Positions 21,594-28,285 of a stretch of DNA of 39,078 bases are shown piece by piece. Each line of letters opens with the position of its first letter. The stretch's first letter is position 1. This DNA is from a virus, in the IMG/VR virus record IMGVR_UViG_3300025266_000014, positions 1-39,078 of that record. One strand, written 5' to 3'. Both the position numbers and the translations under genes were made by a program. The notes under the pieces are model-generated. The model made no database searches, was not told the origin of the DNA, and saw only the letters and a program-made list of their open reading frames with translations.

Positions 21594-22060
21594 TGATTGC
21601 AGCACTAGCACTAGCAGCATGCTTGACGTTCACGCCTGCCGTCAGCGACGACACATGGTTGGACTACGACATCGCAATCAAGAAGGGTAAGAAGGTATTC
21701 GACTCACCTATCAGCCTTTATCAGGGCAGGTACTACGTTGAGGAGGACAACGCATTGCGTTACTGCATACGCCAACGTGAGACACACCACACGTACCACG
21801 GGGTGAGCGACACGGGCAAGTATCGTGGAGCGTACCAAGCGGATGCGCGGATGACTGTTGGCATGGGCTGGATGATTCAGAAAGAGTTACGCGCAACAGG
21901 TACGCCTAAGGCACAAGCAGTGTGGATAGGCAAGCGGTTACGCGCACACAAGATGAATCACTGGTCCCCCCTGTGGCAGGACATGGGCTTCTGGTTAGTA
22001 TGGAACAGGGGGAAGGGTCGCTCGCATTGGGCGCAGACAGGATGGAGCAGTAAATGTTAA
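21593..22060 (+). CDS. secreted Rpf/lysozyme-like protein (155 aa)
   Basis: The ATG at 21593 overlaps the previous stop (TGATG) and follows AGGGAGGCAG. The N-terminus is a short signal sequence with a lipobox-like LAAC (residues 7-10). The body (ALRYCIRQRETHHTYHG ... YRGAYQADARMTVGMGW) matches resuscitation-promoting-factor/transglycosylase-like domains, with Glu63 in the place of the catalytic glutamate and GAYQ in the substrate-cleft loop. Such enzymes cut glycan strands of actinobacterial walls. Its position in the early operon, apart from the lysis cassette at 32.2-33.3 kb, is unusual and suggests wall remodelling or superinfection effects in addition to, or in place of, lysis. Confidence 0.75.
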   Translation: MIAALALAACLTFTPAVSDDTWLDYDIAIKKGKKVFDSPISLYQGRYYVEEDNALRYCIRQRETHHTYHGVSDTGKYRGAYQADARMTVGMGWMIQKELRATGTPKAQAVWIGKRLRAHKMNHWSPLWQDMGFWLVWNRGKGRSHWAQTGWSSKC

Positions 22061-22332
22061 GACTCACGTTAGAGGTTAGCCCTAGACGCAAGCGACCTCG
22101 CTTAAACCCAATGATACCAGCACTTTTCGGGGCATTGGTGCGGGGGGATGGAACAGATTACAGGGGCATACCTTCGCTGGTGTGCCCATGTGGATGCAAC
22201 ACGTTCATTGCGTGTGTGTCGTTCAGTGAAGAAAGAACAGTTGGAGCGTACTTGTGCGACGGTGTTTGTGCATCGTGTGGATCTCTGGTATCGTTACCAA
22301 CACCAATAGATTACGAGGAGGAACAGGAATGA
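22054..22332 (+). CDS. zinc-ribbon early protein (92 aa)
   Basis: A four-cysteine site is formed by CPCGC (about residues 44-48) and CASCG (about 72-76). The arrangement CPCG-F ... CA-CGS-V ... P is common in short actinophage proteins of unknown role. The start overlaps the previous stop. The C-terminal tail is acidic (PIDYEEEQE). It is part of a cluster of three consecutive cysteine-rich genes that ends with the WhiB-like protein. Confidence 0.7.
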   Translation: MLRLTLEVSPRRKRPRLNPMIPALFGALVRGDGTDYRGIPSLVCPCGCNTFIACVSFSEERTVGAYLCDGVCASCGSLVSLPTPIDYEEEQE

Positions 22333-22499
22333 GTATCTACGAGACAGTTGTATGCGACTACTGTGGCTGTGTAAACGAGGGACCTACACCGCCAGATAAT
22401 TGGATCAGTGCTGACGGCGAGCACTTCTGTAATAAGTATTGTGCGATGACGTACTGGTCACAGTACGACAAGGGCCACTACATCGGAGAGTTGATATGA
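22329..22499 (+). CDS. zinc-finger mini protein (56 aa)
   Basis: The ATG at 22329 overlaps the previous stop (ATGA) and follows GAGGAGGAACAGG. CDYCG at residues 9-13 and FCNKYC in the second half give a C2-C2 zinc site. An octamer copy lies inside it (22369). It is coupled by ATGA to the WhiB-like gene, so they are probably made together; the function is unknown. Confidence 0.7.
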   Translation: MSIYETVVCDYCGCVNEGPTPPDNWISADGEHFCNKYCAMTYWSQYDKGHYIGELI

Positions 22500-22786
22500 T
22501 TAAATATTACGAGCGAGTCAATTGGGAGGAGGCCGCGTGTCGCTTCACTGACACCGACTCGTTCTATCCTGAAGGTGCAGGTGAGGCACTGGCACAGAAC
22601 AGGGTGCTGCGCCGAATCTGTCAGGAGTGCCCGATAGTTAATGCTTGCGCTAACTACGCTGTTGTTCACGAGAAGCACGGTTACTGGGGTGGGTTGTCAC
22701 CACGGGATCGCTGGGACATTCGGAAAAGAAACAACGTGCCTGAGCCGATAGACGATGACTTCATCGGCATGGATTGTAGGACCTGA
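22496..22786 (+). CDS. WhiB-family iron-sulfur regulator (96 aa)
   Basis: Cys15, then Cys42-x2-Cys45-x5-Cys51 match the WhiB iron-sulfur ligands, followed by the GYWGG turn (62-66) and a basic C-terminal segment (SPRDRWDIRKRN). WhiB proteins bind sigma-A region 4 of RNA polymerase and occur only in actinobacteria and their phages, where they can repress host whiB genes or block superinfection (known for mycobacteriophage TM4). This is the best single host marker in the window. The start at 22496 overlaps the previous stop; an upstream extension lacks a ribosome site. Confidence 0.9.
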   Translation: MIKYYERVNWEEAACRFTDTDSFYPEGAGEALAQNRVLRRICQECPIVNACANYAVVHEKHGYWGGLSPRDRWDIRKRNNVPEPIDDDFIGMDCRT

Positions 22787-23073
22787 TGCAACCACGGATC
22801 AGCGAGGTTAGGTTGATGACCAAGATCCTTGACAAGGAACATGACAACGTTGAGGACTTGGCTAAGGCTGCGTTGCAGTTGGCGTTCGACTTAGCGGAGC
22901 AGCGTGACACTTACATTGTGTTGATGCGTGACTCTGTGTTGAAGGACCTGTTCGCCTTCGGGTTTTACGACACGAAGAAACGTGCAGAGAAAGCGATGAA
23001 CACTGAGTTGGCTGAGCCTACGCCCGGTGCTTGCACGTGGGGCGTGAGGAAGGTGATTAAGGGTGCCGAGTAA
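22786..23073 (+). CDS. early helical protein (up to 95 aa), unknown
   Basis: The frame opens at ATG 22786 (TGATG with the WhiB stop). A second ATG at 22816 follows AGGTTAGGTTG and may be the real start, giving about 85 residues. The body is helical and amphipathic (NVEDLAKAALQLAFDLAEQR, DSVLKDLFAFGFYDTKKRAEKA). No motif is recognised. Confidence 0.65.
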   Translation: MQPRISEVRLMTKILDKEHDNVEDLAKAALQLAFDLAEQRDTYIVLMRDSVLKDLFAFGFYDTKKRAEKAMNTELAEPTPGACTWGVRKVIKGAE

Positions 23074-23224
23074 GACTAGAAGCGAAAACAAGGATGCCGT
23101 TCGGGCACGGAAGTATCGGTTAAAAAAAACGAGGTTGAGAGAGGCTGCATACGAGGCGGAAGCAACGCGGCGCAACAGGGATAGGCGCAGGGAACTGTAC
23201 GGATTGGCTGATCCGTTGAGGTAG
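23063..23224 (+). CDS. small Arg/Lys-rich early protein (53 aa)
   Basis: The GTG at 23063 overlaps the previous gene by 11 bases. The product is strongly basic and helical (KYRLKKTRLREAAYEAEATR then RNRDRRRELYG), a type frequent at the ends of actinophage early operons, function unknown. It is the last gene before the terminator. Confidence 0.6.
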   Translation: MPSKTRSENKDAVRARKYRLKKTRLREAAYEAEATRRNRDRRRELYGLADPLR

Positions 23225-23253
23225 AGCGGCGGAGGCGGAGGCGGTGCAGGAAG

Positions 23254-23281
23254 GGGAGCGTGTAAACGCTCCCTTTTTTTT
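23254..23281 (+). terminator. early operon terminator with octamer in its loop
   Basis: GGGAGCG (23254-23260), loop TGTAAA, CGCTCCC (23267-23273) and eight T (23274-23281) form a strong intrinsic terminator. The loop and flanks make a GTGTAAACG octamer. A factor binding the octamer on RNA or DNA could thereby act on termination. Confidence 0.9.
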
Positions 23282-23906
23282 AGTCTACTTTTTCCCACGG
23301 ATTGTCTCCACCTAGGTACTGAACCATGAAGCCTAGGTAACGCTCGTCACGACGTTGAATTGTTTTGGTTGAGACACCTTCCTCAACAGCGATCAAGTCT
23401 TCCACGTTAGGCACAGGGTTGTCATACATGCGCTGAAGAAACTCTTGTATGTGCTTAGCCTGATCGTGGTACGCACCACGTACATCAACAATCATCGCCA
23501 GTTTATTGTTACCTTCAGCCGGTGCAGCCTGACTCTTAGGCTCATTGCTCATGGCACCCGCACTGTTCACCCAATCCTCAGCATTAAAGATAGTGGGCAT
23601 CAACTCACGGATCATCTGGGTGCTATAGAAACACATGTCCGAATACTCTGCGCCTGTCCTGCGCTTACGTTCCTTAGCGACAGCCTTGAGGGCTGCCCGT
23701 TTACACGAGATACGCAGCATGTTCTCACCCTTGCGACCCAACTCACGCCATTCAACTACCTTCTTCGGGTGACCGGCAAGCCACAGGTAAGCCTCCCCTA
23801 CGAGATCTTCCTGCTCCACGAGACTGCTGGTGCGAGAGGATGATGAAGCGTCCTTAGCACCTTCTCTTGCCAGCCGGTATTCCTTATCGGTGAACTGAAT
23901 TACCAT
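23280..23906 (-). CDS. sigma-factor-like protein (208 aa)
   Basis: An N-terminal segment (SLVEQEDLVGEAYLWLAGHP, followed by RISCKRAALKAVAKERKRR) resembles sigma-70 region 2. The C-terminal part (NVEDLIAVEEGVSTKTIQRRDERYLGF) is a helix-turn-helix like region 4. It could be a diverged phage sigma factor or a related DNA-binding protein. It is last in the replication operon, translated in overlap with the phosphoesterase, so a switch from middle to late transcription is plausible. The weak -35 of the late promoter would fit an alternative sigma. The middle 60 residues are not sigma-like. Confidence 0.6.
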   Translation of the reverse strand: MVIQFTDKEYRLAREGAKDASSSSRTSSLVEQEDLVGEAYLWLAGHPKKVVEWRELGRKGENMLRISCKRAALKAVAKERKRRTGAEYSDMCFYSTQMIRELMPTIFNAEDWVNSAGAMSNEPKSQAAPAEGNNKLAMIVDVRGAYHDQAKHIQEFLQRMYDNPVPNVEDLIAVEEGVSTKTIQRRDERYLGFMVQYLGGDNPWEKVD

Positions 23907-24640
23907 GAGTACTTGGTTCCTTCCATGACGAATGATTGGTTTACGATGGGCACTGGCACGGGTAGTACGTCTTTGCCATCAACGTATAGGACAGCGAACC
24001 CTTGCTGCCAGTTAAATGTCTTGGCGTACGAAACTTTAGTTGGGTCCATCAAGTTTCCTGCTTCTAAGCCGAACAGTGTACGCATGTGCTCACCGTAAAT
24101 GCCCGTGGTGTAGGGTACTAAGCCTAGCCTGTGTGTGTGTCCACACACCACGTTCTGCCCCACTTTTTTGACCAGTCCCATCGCCGTGCTGCCAGCATTC
24201 TGGCTCATACCTGATTCGTCACCGTGGAGTGCGAGCCATCCCGGTGCAACCTCGAAAGACTTGCGGTGATGGGTGATTCCTAATTCAGGTAAACGCCAAA
24301 AGTTTTCTAACTCCAACTCTGGTAACCCTGAAAGTCCGGGCATGCGACGCATGGTCTGCTGGTAGAGTCGGTCGGTGTGATTGGATCTTATCGTGTGCTC
24401 TACCTGAAGATCCTTGAACACTCTCACGGTAGCGTCACGATCCTCAGCGATGCTGCCCTCAAACTCTAGGGCTGTCCCTTCAGCCCACTTGCTTATGGTC
24501 TGGAAGTCCTGCTCGTCACCTACCGTACACACTGTGTCTTGTGGTGTCTTGAAGTCGGCGATCATCTGAGCCACGCTAGACACTGCTCTCACATCATGGT
24601 ATGGAACCTGAAGGTCGCTGATGATGAACACTCTATACAT
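23900..24640 (-). CDS. calcineurin-like metallophosphoesterase (246 aa)
   Basis: All metal-binding blocks of the superfamily are visible in order: SDLQVPYHD (Asp9, His15), GDEQDF (Asp42), SNHTDR (Asn87-His88), LHGDE (His139) and CGHTHR (His168, His170). Substrates of phage members are rarely known; nucleotides or nucleic-acid ends are likely. The ATG at 24640 lies in the tail of the 40-residue zinc protein and follows AGAGG. It overlaps the sigma-like gene by 7 bases. Confidence 0.88.
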   Translation of the reverse strand: MYRVFIISDLQVPYHDVRAVSSVAQMIADFKTPQDTVCTVGDEQDFQTISKWAEGTALEFEGSIAEDRDATVRVFKDLQVEHTIRSNHTDRLYQQTMRRMPGLSGLPELELENFWRLPELGITHHRKSFEVAPGWLALHGDESGMSQNAGSTAMGLVKKVGQNVVCGHTHRLGLVPYTTGIYGEHMRTLFGLEAGNLMDPTKVSYAKTFNWQQGFAVLYVDGKDVLPVPVPIVNQSFVMEGTKYSW

Positions 24641-24755
24641 TACTTACCTCTCGCTGTTTACACGCACAGTTGCATGTGTATATTTTGAGATGCCAAGTGA
24701 TCGGCTCCCTGCAATCACTGTGGTGTCCGGTATTGCAGAAACCGCAGATAGTCAT
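24633..24755 (-). CDS. mini zinc-binding protein (40 aa)
   Basis: The protein MTICGFCNTGHHSDCREPIT continues to YTCNCACKQ. Three cysteines and two histidines in CxFC-x4-HHxxC, plus CNCAC, give a compact zinc site of a pattern seen in actinophage mini proteins. The start is 3 nt after the previous stop. An octamer copy (24663-24655) falls within its codons near the end. Confidence 0.6.
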   Translation of the reverse strand: MTICGFCNTGHHSDCREPITWHLKIYTCNCACKQREVSNV

Positions 24756-24757
24756 CT

Positions 24758-25057
24758 TTACTCTAGGTTCTTGGGCCATGACCCGTTCCTCACCATCATT
24801 GCTATGACTGCATAGTTTGCTATGTCCACTAGGCTGTCATCTATGGATTCATTCTGAGGTTCACCTTCACTGTGATATATGAGGTTCTTTAAGCGTTCCA
24901 TCTTGTCATTCATGCGGACAAGGATACCGTTCATCGCACCACCCGGTGCGTTGTTGATGTTGCCGGGGCCGTAGTCCAACTGCTTCGACACGAGGACATC
25001 TGAGAGCATCTCGTACACTACGCTGCCAGTAACCCGGAACTCTTCAATACTCTCCAT
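24758..25057 (-). CDS. nucleotide-modification-associated domain protein (DUF1599/Nmad1-like, 99 aa)
   Basis: The helical sequence with GILVRMNDKMERLKNLIYH, a polar gap and ESIDDSLVDIANYAVIAMM resembles the family I remember as nucleotide modification associated domain 1 (DUF1599), a MazG-like all-alpha fold found beside phage base-modification and nucleotide genes. Asp residues in DDSLVDIANYA would bind metal. No base-modifying enzyme was recognised nearby, so a house-cleaning or dNTP-related role is as likely. The ATG overlaps the 59-residue membrane gene by 14 bases. Confidence 0.7.
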   Translation of the reverse strand: MESIEEFRVTGSVVYEMLSDVLVSKQLDYGPGNINNAPGGAMNGILVRMNDKMERLKNLIYHSEGEPQNESIDDSLVDIANYAVIAMMVRNGSWPKNLE

Positions 25058-25223
25058 GTCTGCGCTCTCTCTCTACTTGATACTTACGTACCACCTCATC
25101 CGCTAGGATCTTGTGCATCTTTCGGTCTTCATTCCATTGCATCATCCCGATCAGCATGCGGTCGAAGAAGAATCCTAGGGCAACAAACCCAACCATTGAG
25201 GCGAAGAACAGTAACCATCCCAT
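25044..25223 (-). CDS. single-span membrane protein (59 aa)
   Basis: The ATG overlaps the primase stop as TAATG. MGWLLFFASMVGFVALGFFF is a clear N-terminal membrane helix, followed by a charged cytoplasmic tail with a probable helix (EDRKMHKILADEVVRKYQVE). It could tether replication proteins to the membrane, but this is inferred from its place between primase and nucleotide genes only. Confidence 0.65.
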   Translation of the reverse strand: MGWLLFFASMVGFVALGFFFDRMLIGMMQWNEDRKMHKILADEVVRKYQVERERRHGEY

Positions 25224-25840
25224 TACAAGCCGATCCTCTCGCGTAAACCTTCTGGCCCTTCAGCCATGAATACATCATTAACGTCCATGCCCTCAGGCAT
25301 CGTGACCACAACAGCCACATCTATAGCATGCGCCACTTTCTTTGCCATCTCTTGACCTGCTGCATCACCGTCAGCCAGAATGAAAACCTTTCGGTAGTCC
25401 TGAAAGGCACGACGGTACGAAGCCTGCCAAGTCTGGGCACCGGGGACACCGACAGCAGGTATACCACAGATAGAGGATGCAACAATAGCGTCCATCTCAC
25501 CCTCGCAAATGGCGATGTGCTCGCTGCGCTCGTTGAAAGCGTTCACGTTGTACATGTGAGACTTAGCACCCACCCTGCTCAGGTACTTGGGGTTAGTGTT
25601 CGGGTCAATGGACCTGAAGCGCATCTCCACCACCCCCGCAGGGGTCACGTAAGGGATGCTTAGACGGCCTATCATCTCCTCGTGACCTATCATGGGGGAG
25701 GCAACGAACCCAAGCCTGTGCTTTTGCGCTGCCTCCTTCGTGATACCACGAGACGTGAGGTAACGACCTGCCTCATCTATCTGCTGCGAGTAGGTCTCAG
25801 TGGCTGTCTCAAGTGCCAGCCTTGCATCGTTACTCAACAT
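25223..25840 (-). CDS. primase, TOPRIM catalytic part (205 aa)
   Basis: The catalytic TOPRIM fold is shown by EGEMDA (113-118) and LADGDAAG (with Asp157 and Asp159), preceded by the typical pre-TOPRIM region (YLTSRGITKEAAQKHRLGFV; SIPYVTPAGVVEMRFRSIDP). It has no zinc finger, which lies in a separate gene at 26239-26595 on the other side of an HNH-like gene. DnaG-type primases join the two in one chain, so the primase here is split. It makes RNA primers for phage replication, presumably with the RecA-fold ATPase upstream. Confidence 0.88.
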   Translation of the reverse strand: MLSNDARLALETATETYSQQIDEAGRYLTSRGITKEAAQKHRLGFVASPMIGHEEMIGRLSIPYVTPAGVVEMRFRSIDPNTNPKYLSRVGAKSHMYNVNAFNERSEHIAICEGEMDAIVASSICGIPAVGVPGAQTWQASYRRAFQDYRKVFILADGDAAGQEMAKKVAHAIDVAVVVTMPEGMDVNDVFMAEGPEGLRERIGL

Positions 25841-26360
25841 GTGACCACGTTGCCCTTCTCGTTATCTTCGACAGGTGACTGCGGGTGATCCCGTACTTAT
25901 CCATGATCTCTTTAGCGTTGCCTGAGTTGTTTACACCCCGACCTTGAGCCTTGCTATAATCTCTTCGGATGTCGGAGACATCATCGGCAGTTAGTTTAGA
26001 ATTAGGGTTAGTGTCACCACCACCAAACTTGTTAGCACCCTTATTCAGGTACAGGTGCTGCCCGTTTACACACAGTTTGTTTAGGCAGGAACTAGACACG
26101 ATGAAACCTCTGAGGTCTTCCCGTAGTAGCCCGTTGCGTTGCATGAATACCCACCGGGTAGCCACAATGTCTTTGCCACCGGGCAGGCACTTGCGTGGCC
26201 TACCATCAGGGTAGGTAGCGCCCACCCACAGGTCACACTCACCGCCTGAGTCGGGGAGGCTTGTAAGATCTAGCCTCTCGCCTGTCACGACCTCCACCAC
26301 GTCCCGTTGTCGCTTGTATGTTGCTTCCCGTGATCTCTGTGCATCTATGCTTTGCCTCAC
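25830..26360 (-). CDS. HNH-like homing-endonuclease relative lying between the two primase parts (176 aa)
   Basis: The GTG start at 26360 is supported by AAGGAG 9 nt upstream, and the gene overlaps the primase zinc-finger gene by 122 bases. The core (VATRWVFMQRNGLL, then CLNKLCVNGQHL) follows the HNH_3 pattern of CWxWxG ... CxNPxHL. The usual first His in this block appears replaced by Ser (SSSC), so nuclease activity may be lost. The C-terminal helix-turn-helix (NSKLTADDVSDIRR ... AKEIMDKYGITRSHLSKI) is the DNA-recognition module of homing enzymes. An octamer copy is at 25936-25928 and another at 26071-26063. Confidence 0.75.
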   Translation of the reverse strand: MRQSIDAQRSREATYKRQRDVVEVVTGERLDLTSLPDSGGECDLWVGATYPDGRPRKCLPGGKDIVATRWVFMQRNGLLREDLRGFIVSSSCLNKLCVNGQHLYLNKGANKFGGGDTNPNSKLTADDVSDIRRDYSKAQGRGVNNSGNAKEIMDKYGITRSHLSKITRRATWSHVE

Positions 26361-26595
26361 CGAAACTCACTCCTTCATAAATCATTACAACGCTTATTGC
26401 GTCACCCTTGAACTCGCAGGCGTGGCAAAAAATAAACTCAGCCTCTTCACTAATGCTTGCGGAATTGTGCGTGTCACCATGCTTCTCGCACTTAATTGAC
26501 TGCCACCCACCTCTAGGTGCAGGTAGATCCCATCCGAAAAACTCCAGTACAGCCCAGATTGAGAACTTGGGTACGTCACTGCTAGTCGCTCTCAT
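26239..26595 (-). CDS. primase zinc-finger (CHC2) part (118 aa)
   Basis: Cys36-x2-His39 and Cys57-x2-Cys60 with the surrounding IKCEKHGDTHNSAS and FIFCHACEFKGDAISVVM are the CHC2 zinc finger of DnaG-type primases, used for template recognition. I start it at ATG 26595, not the TTG at 26607. The C-terminal 40 residues, after EITGS, are Arg/Gly-rich and lie in the region overlapped by the HNH-like gene, so they may be derived from the insertion. The catalytic domain is encoded after that gene. Confidence 0.82.
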   Translation of the reverse strand: MRATSSDVPKFSIWAVLEFFGWDLPAPRGGWQSIKCEKHGDTHNSASISEEAEFIFCHACEFKGDAISVVMIYEGVSFGEAKHRCTEITGSNIQATTGRGGGRDRREARSYKPPRLRR

Positions 26596-26650
26596 TGAGT
26601 GTCTCAACCGTGTCGGTCATCAAGTATAAGTCTTTTAGTTTGTTCATCAT
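26582..26650 (-). CDS. micro-protein gene (22 aa), possible coupling ORF
   Basis: ATG 26650 overlaps the resolvase stop (ATGA) and has GGAG at proper distance. The frame encodes MMNKLKDLYLMTDTVETLNESD and stops 11 bases inside the zinc-finger gene. It may mainly serve to carry ribosomes across the gap to the primase start. Confidence 0.4.
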   Translation of the reverse strand: MMNKLKDLYLMTDTVETLNESD

Positions 26651-27006
26651 GGTCTCCTCGCCAGTCTGAGCAGATCAACGAACGTTTCGTTGGTCATCAT
26701 TATGTGAGACGAGCCTACACCGTGGTTGCGGTTCTTCCTCGCCACCACGCCGATAGTGGGTAACTTGTACTTCTCTTCGTAGTGTTCAGCCTCAACTTCA
26801 GCCTGCCTCAGCCACTCCTGATAGGCGTGAGCCTTCACGTCCTTGGCTTCAACCACCACAACAAGGTCGTTGATCTCTATGGCAAGGTCACCTATGTCTT
26901 TGGCCCCGGCGCGGGGTAAACGTCTCGCTTTGAAGCCCTGATCGTTGTAGTAATTCTCCAAAGCGGACTCGTAAAGGGAGCCTTTGCGTTTGTTTGCTGC
27001 GCTCAT
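26647..27006 (-). CDS. PD-(D/E)XK Holliday-junction-resolvase-like nuclease (119 aa)
   Basis: Glu13, GD at 39-40 and the EAK at 53-55 (VVVVEAKDV) give the metal-dependent nuclease core of the Hjc/VRR-type restriction-endonuclease fold, with a basic N-terminus. It probably resolves branched DNA during replication or recombination, or debranches DNA before packaging. The start at 27006 overlaps the ATPase stop (ATGA); the longer frame from 27030 lies inside the ATPase gene. Confidence 0.8.
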   Translation of the reverse strand: MSAANKRKGSLYESALENYYNDQGFKARRLPRAGAKDIGDLAIEINDLVVVVEAKDVKAHAYQEWLRQAEVEAEHYEEKYKLPTIGVVARKNRNHGVGSSHIMMTNETFVDLLRLARRP

Positions 27007-27782
27007 ATACAGTCCGAAAGTTGCATGCACTCAGGGTTGTAGTTCAACCACACCGCATCAGCGCCACCCGGTGATGCCTTGCCGTACCTGTTCTTCACGG
27101 CACAAGCAGCCATCAAACCTTCAGTATCGGAAGATATGGTTACCACTAGGCTAGGGGTCTGGGAGATCTTGCCGTGCAAAGCACTACGTGGTGGGCATGG
27201 GTTACCTTGCACCGCCTCGCTGGTATGGTGCAGTACGAGTATCGCTGCGTTAGTTTCCCTCGCCCACTGCTTAACCTCTTTCATCAAGGTACGCAGGGAA
27301 CTGAACTCGTCACCGTCACTGAACGAAACGTCAACAGCGTTGTCAATCACGATCAACTCAGGGTAGCAGCCTTGCGTCTCAAGATAAACCTCTATCTCTT
27401 CATCAAGATCCTTGAGTGTGGGGCTAGCGTCAAAGTTCCACTTGATGTGGGACACGTTGTCTTCCAGCATCTTTGTGGCCCAGTCAGGGTTATCTATCAT
27501 CGCTTCCTCAACAACAGATTGAGGTTGACCTGTTGACATGCTCAGTGAACGGATGGCCATGGTCGTTTCGTGGCTGTCAGCACTCGTGTAAAGGGTAGGT
27601 ACACCTGACCGTAACGCGATGGCTAAGGCTAGTGTTGATTTACCTGAACCCGGTGGGCCAGCGATCATGGACACCTCACCACGGCGAATAGATATGGACT
27701 TGTCTGACCATGACTTGAATGGCATAGGTATAGCCATGCCACCACGTTTAACGTTGTTGATTGCTTTGTCTAAAGATCTCAT
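27003..27782 (-). CDS. RecA/DnaB-fold ATPase, probable replicative helicase (259 aa)
   Basis: Walker A is AGPPGSGKST (41-50) and Walker B LIVIDN (143-148), followed by a LVLHHTSE (sensor-like) block. These are marks of the KaiC/RecA/DnaB-type P-loop proteins. At 259 residues it is shorter than DnaB and resembles the RadA/AAA_25 or minimal DnaB C-terminal domain forms used by actinophages as helicase. The start follows AAGGAGGATAC. An octamer lies in the leader (27818-27811). Confidence 0.85.
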   Translation of the reverse strand: MRSLDKAINNVKRGGMAIPMPFKSWSDKSISIRRGEVSMIAGPPGSGKSTLALAIALRSGVPTLYTSADSHETTMAIRSLSMSTGQPQSVVEEAMIDNPDWATKMLEDNVSHIKWNFDASPTLKDLDEEIEVYLETQGCYPELIVIDNAVDVSFSDGDEFSSLRTLMKEVKQWARETNAAILVLHHTSEAVQGNPCPPRSALHGKISQTPSLVVTISSDTEGLMAACAVKNRYGKASPGGADAVWLNYNPECMQLSDCI

Positions 27783-27856
27783 GTATCCTCCTTCAGGATT
27801 AGAGCGAGCAGTTTACACGGCCTCATGCTCAGGAGGGTCACCAACCTAGAAGGAGG

Positions 27857-28285
27857 TTAGGCTGGAAAGTTGTTGAACTCTGGTGTCCCACGGTTTGGGA
27901 AGGTCGCGGAACATTGACCCAATGTCCCCTTCGGGGTCGGGCAAAACCACCCTTTCCATGGACCCTTAGCACTTACGCCAGTACGCGGAGTCATTGGCCC
28001 GTGAGCACAGTTAGGTATTGTTGCTGAGGCAAACGGGTTAGCGTCGAATCCCGGTTTTGGTGCTGGCGGTATCGCTGCCACGGGCGTAGGTGTAGCCTCA
28101 TGGAAGGGTGCTAGCGGTGCAGCATTACCGACAGCCTTGGCAAGTTGAATCGCTTCAAGATCCTTCGCAAGATCCTCAATCAGTTCCGCTCTGGCATCTT
28201 GGTACTCTTCCATTGAGTAGCCTTGAATTGTCCTAAGACTGTCCACTATTTTAACCGTCAACTTATGACGTGGTTCTTCATTCAT
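27857..28285 (-). CDS. zinc-ribbon protein with Pro/Ala linker (142 aa)
   Basis: A helical N-terminal 65 residues (YSMEEYQDARAELIEDLAKD) are joined by a Pro/Ala-rich linker (TPTPVAAIPPAPKPG) to a C-terminal zinc-binding motif CAHGPM ... GPWKGWFCPTPKG ... QC. That last pattern (C-x-H-G ... G-W-FCP-P-KG-xxQC) is familiar from actinophage replication-region proteins of unknown role. Given its neighbours, single-stranded DNA or junction binding is possible. It overlaps the nuclease gene by 8 bases. Confidence 0.72.
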   Translation of the reverse strand: MNEEPRHKLTVKIVDSLRTIQGYSMEEYQDARAELIEDLAKDLEAIQLAKAVGNAAPLAPFHEATPTPVAAIPPAPKPGFDANPFASATIPNCAHGPMTPRTGVSAKGPWKGWFCPTPKGTLGQCSATFPNRGTPEFNNFPA

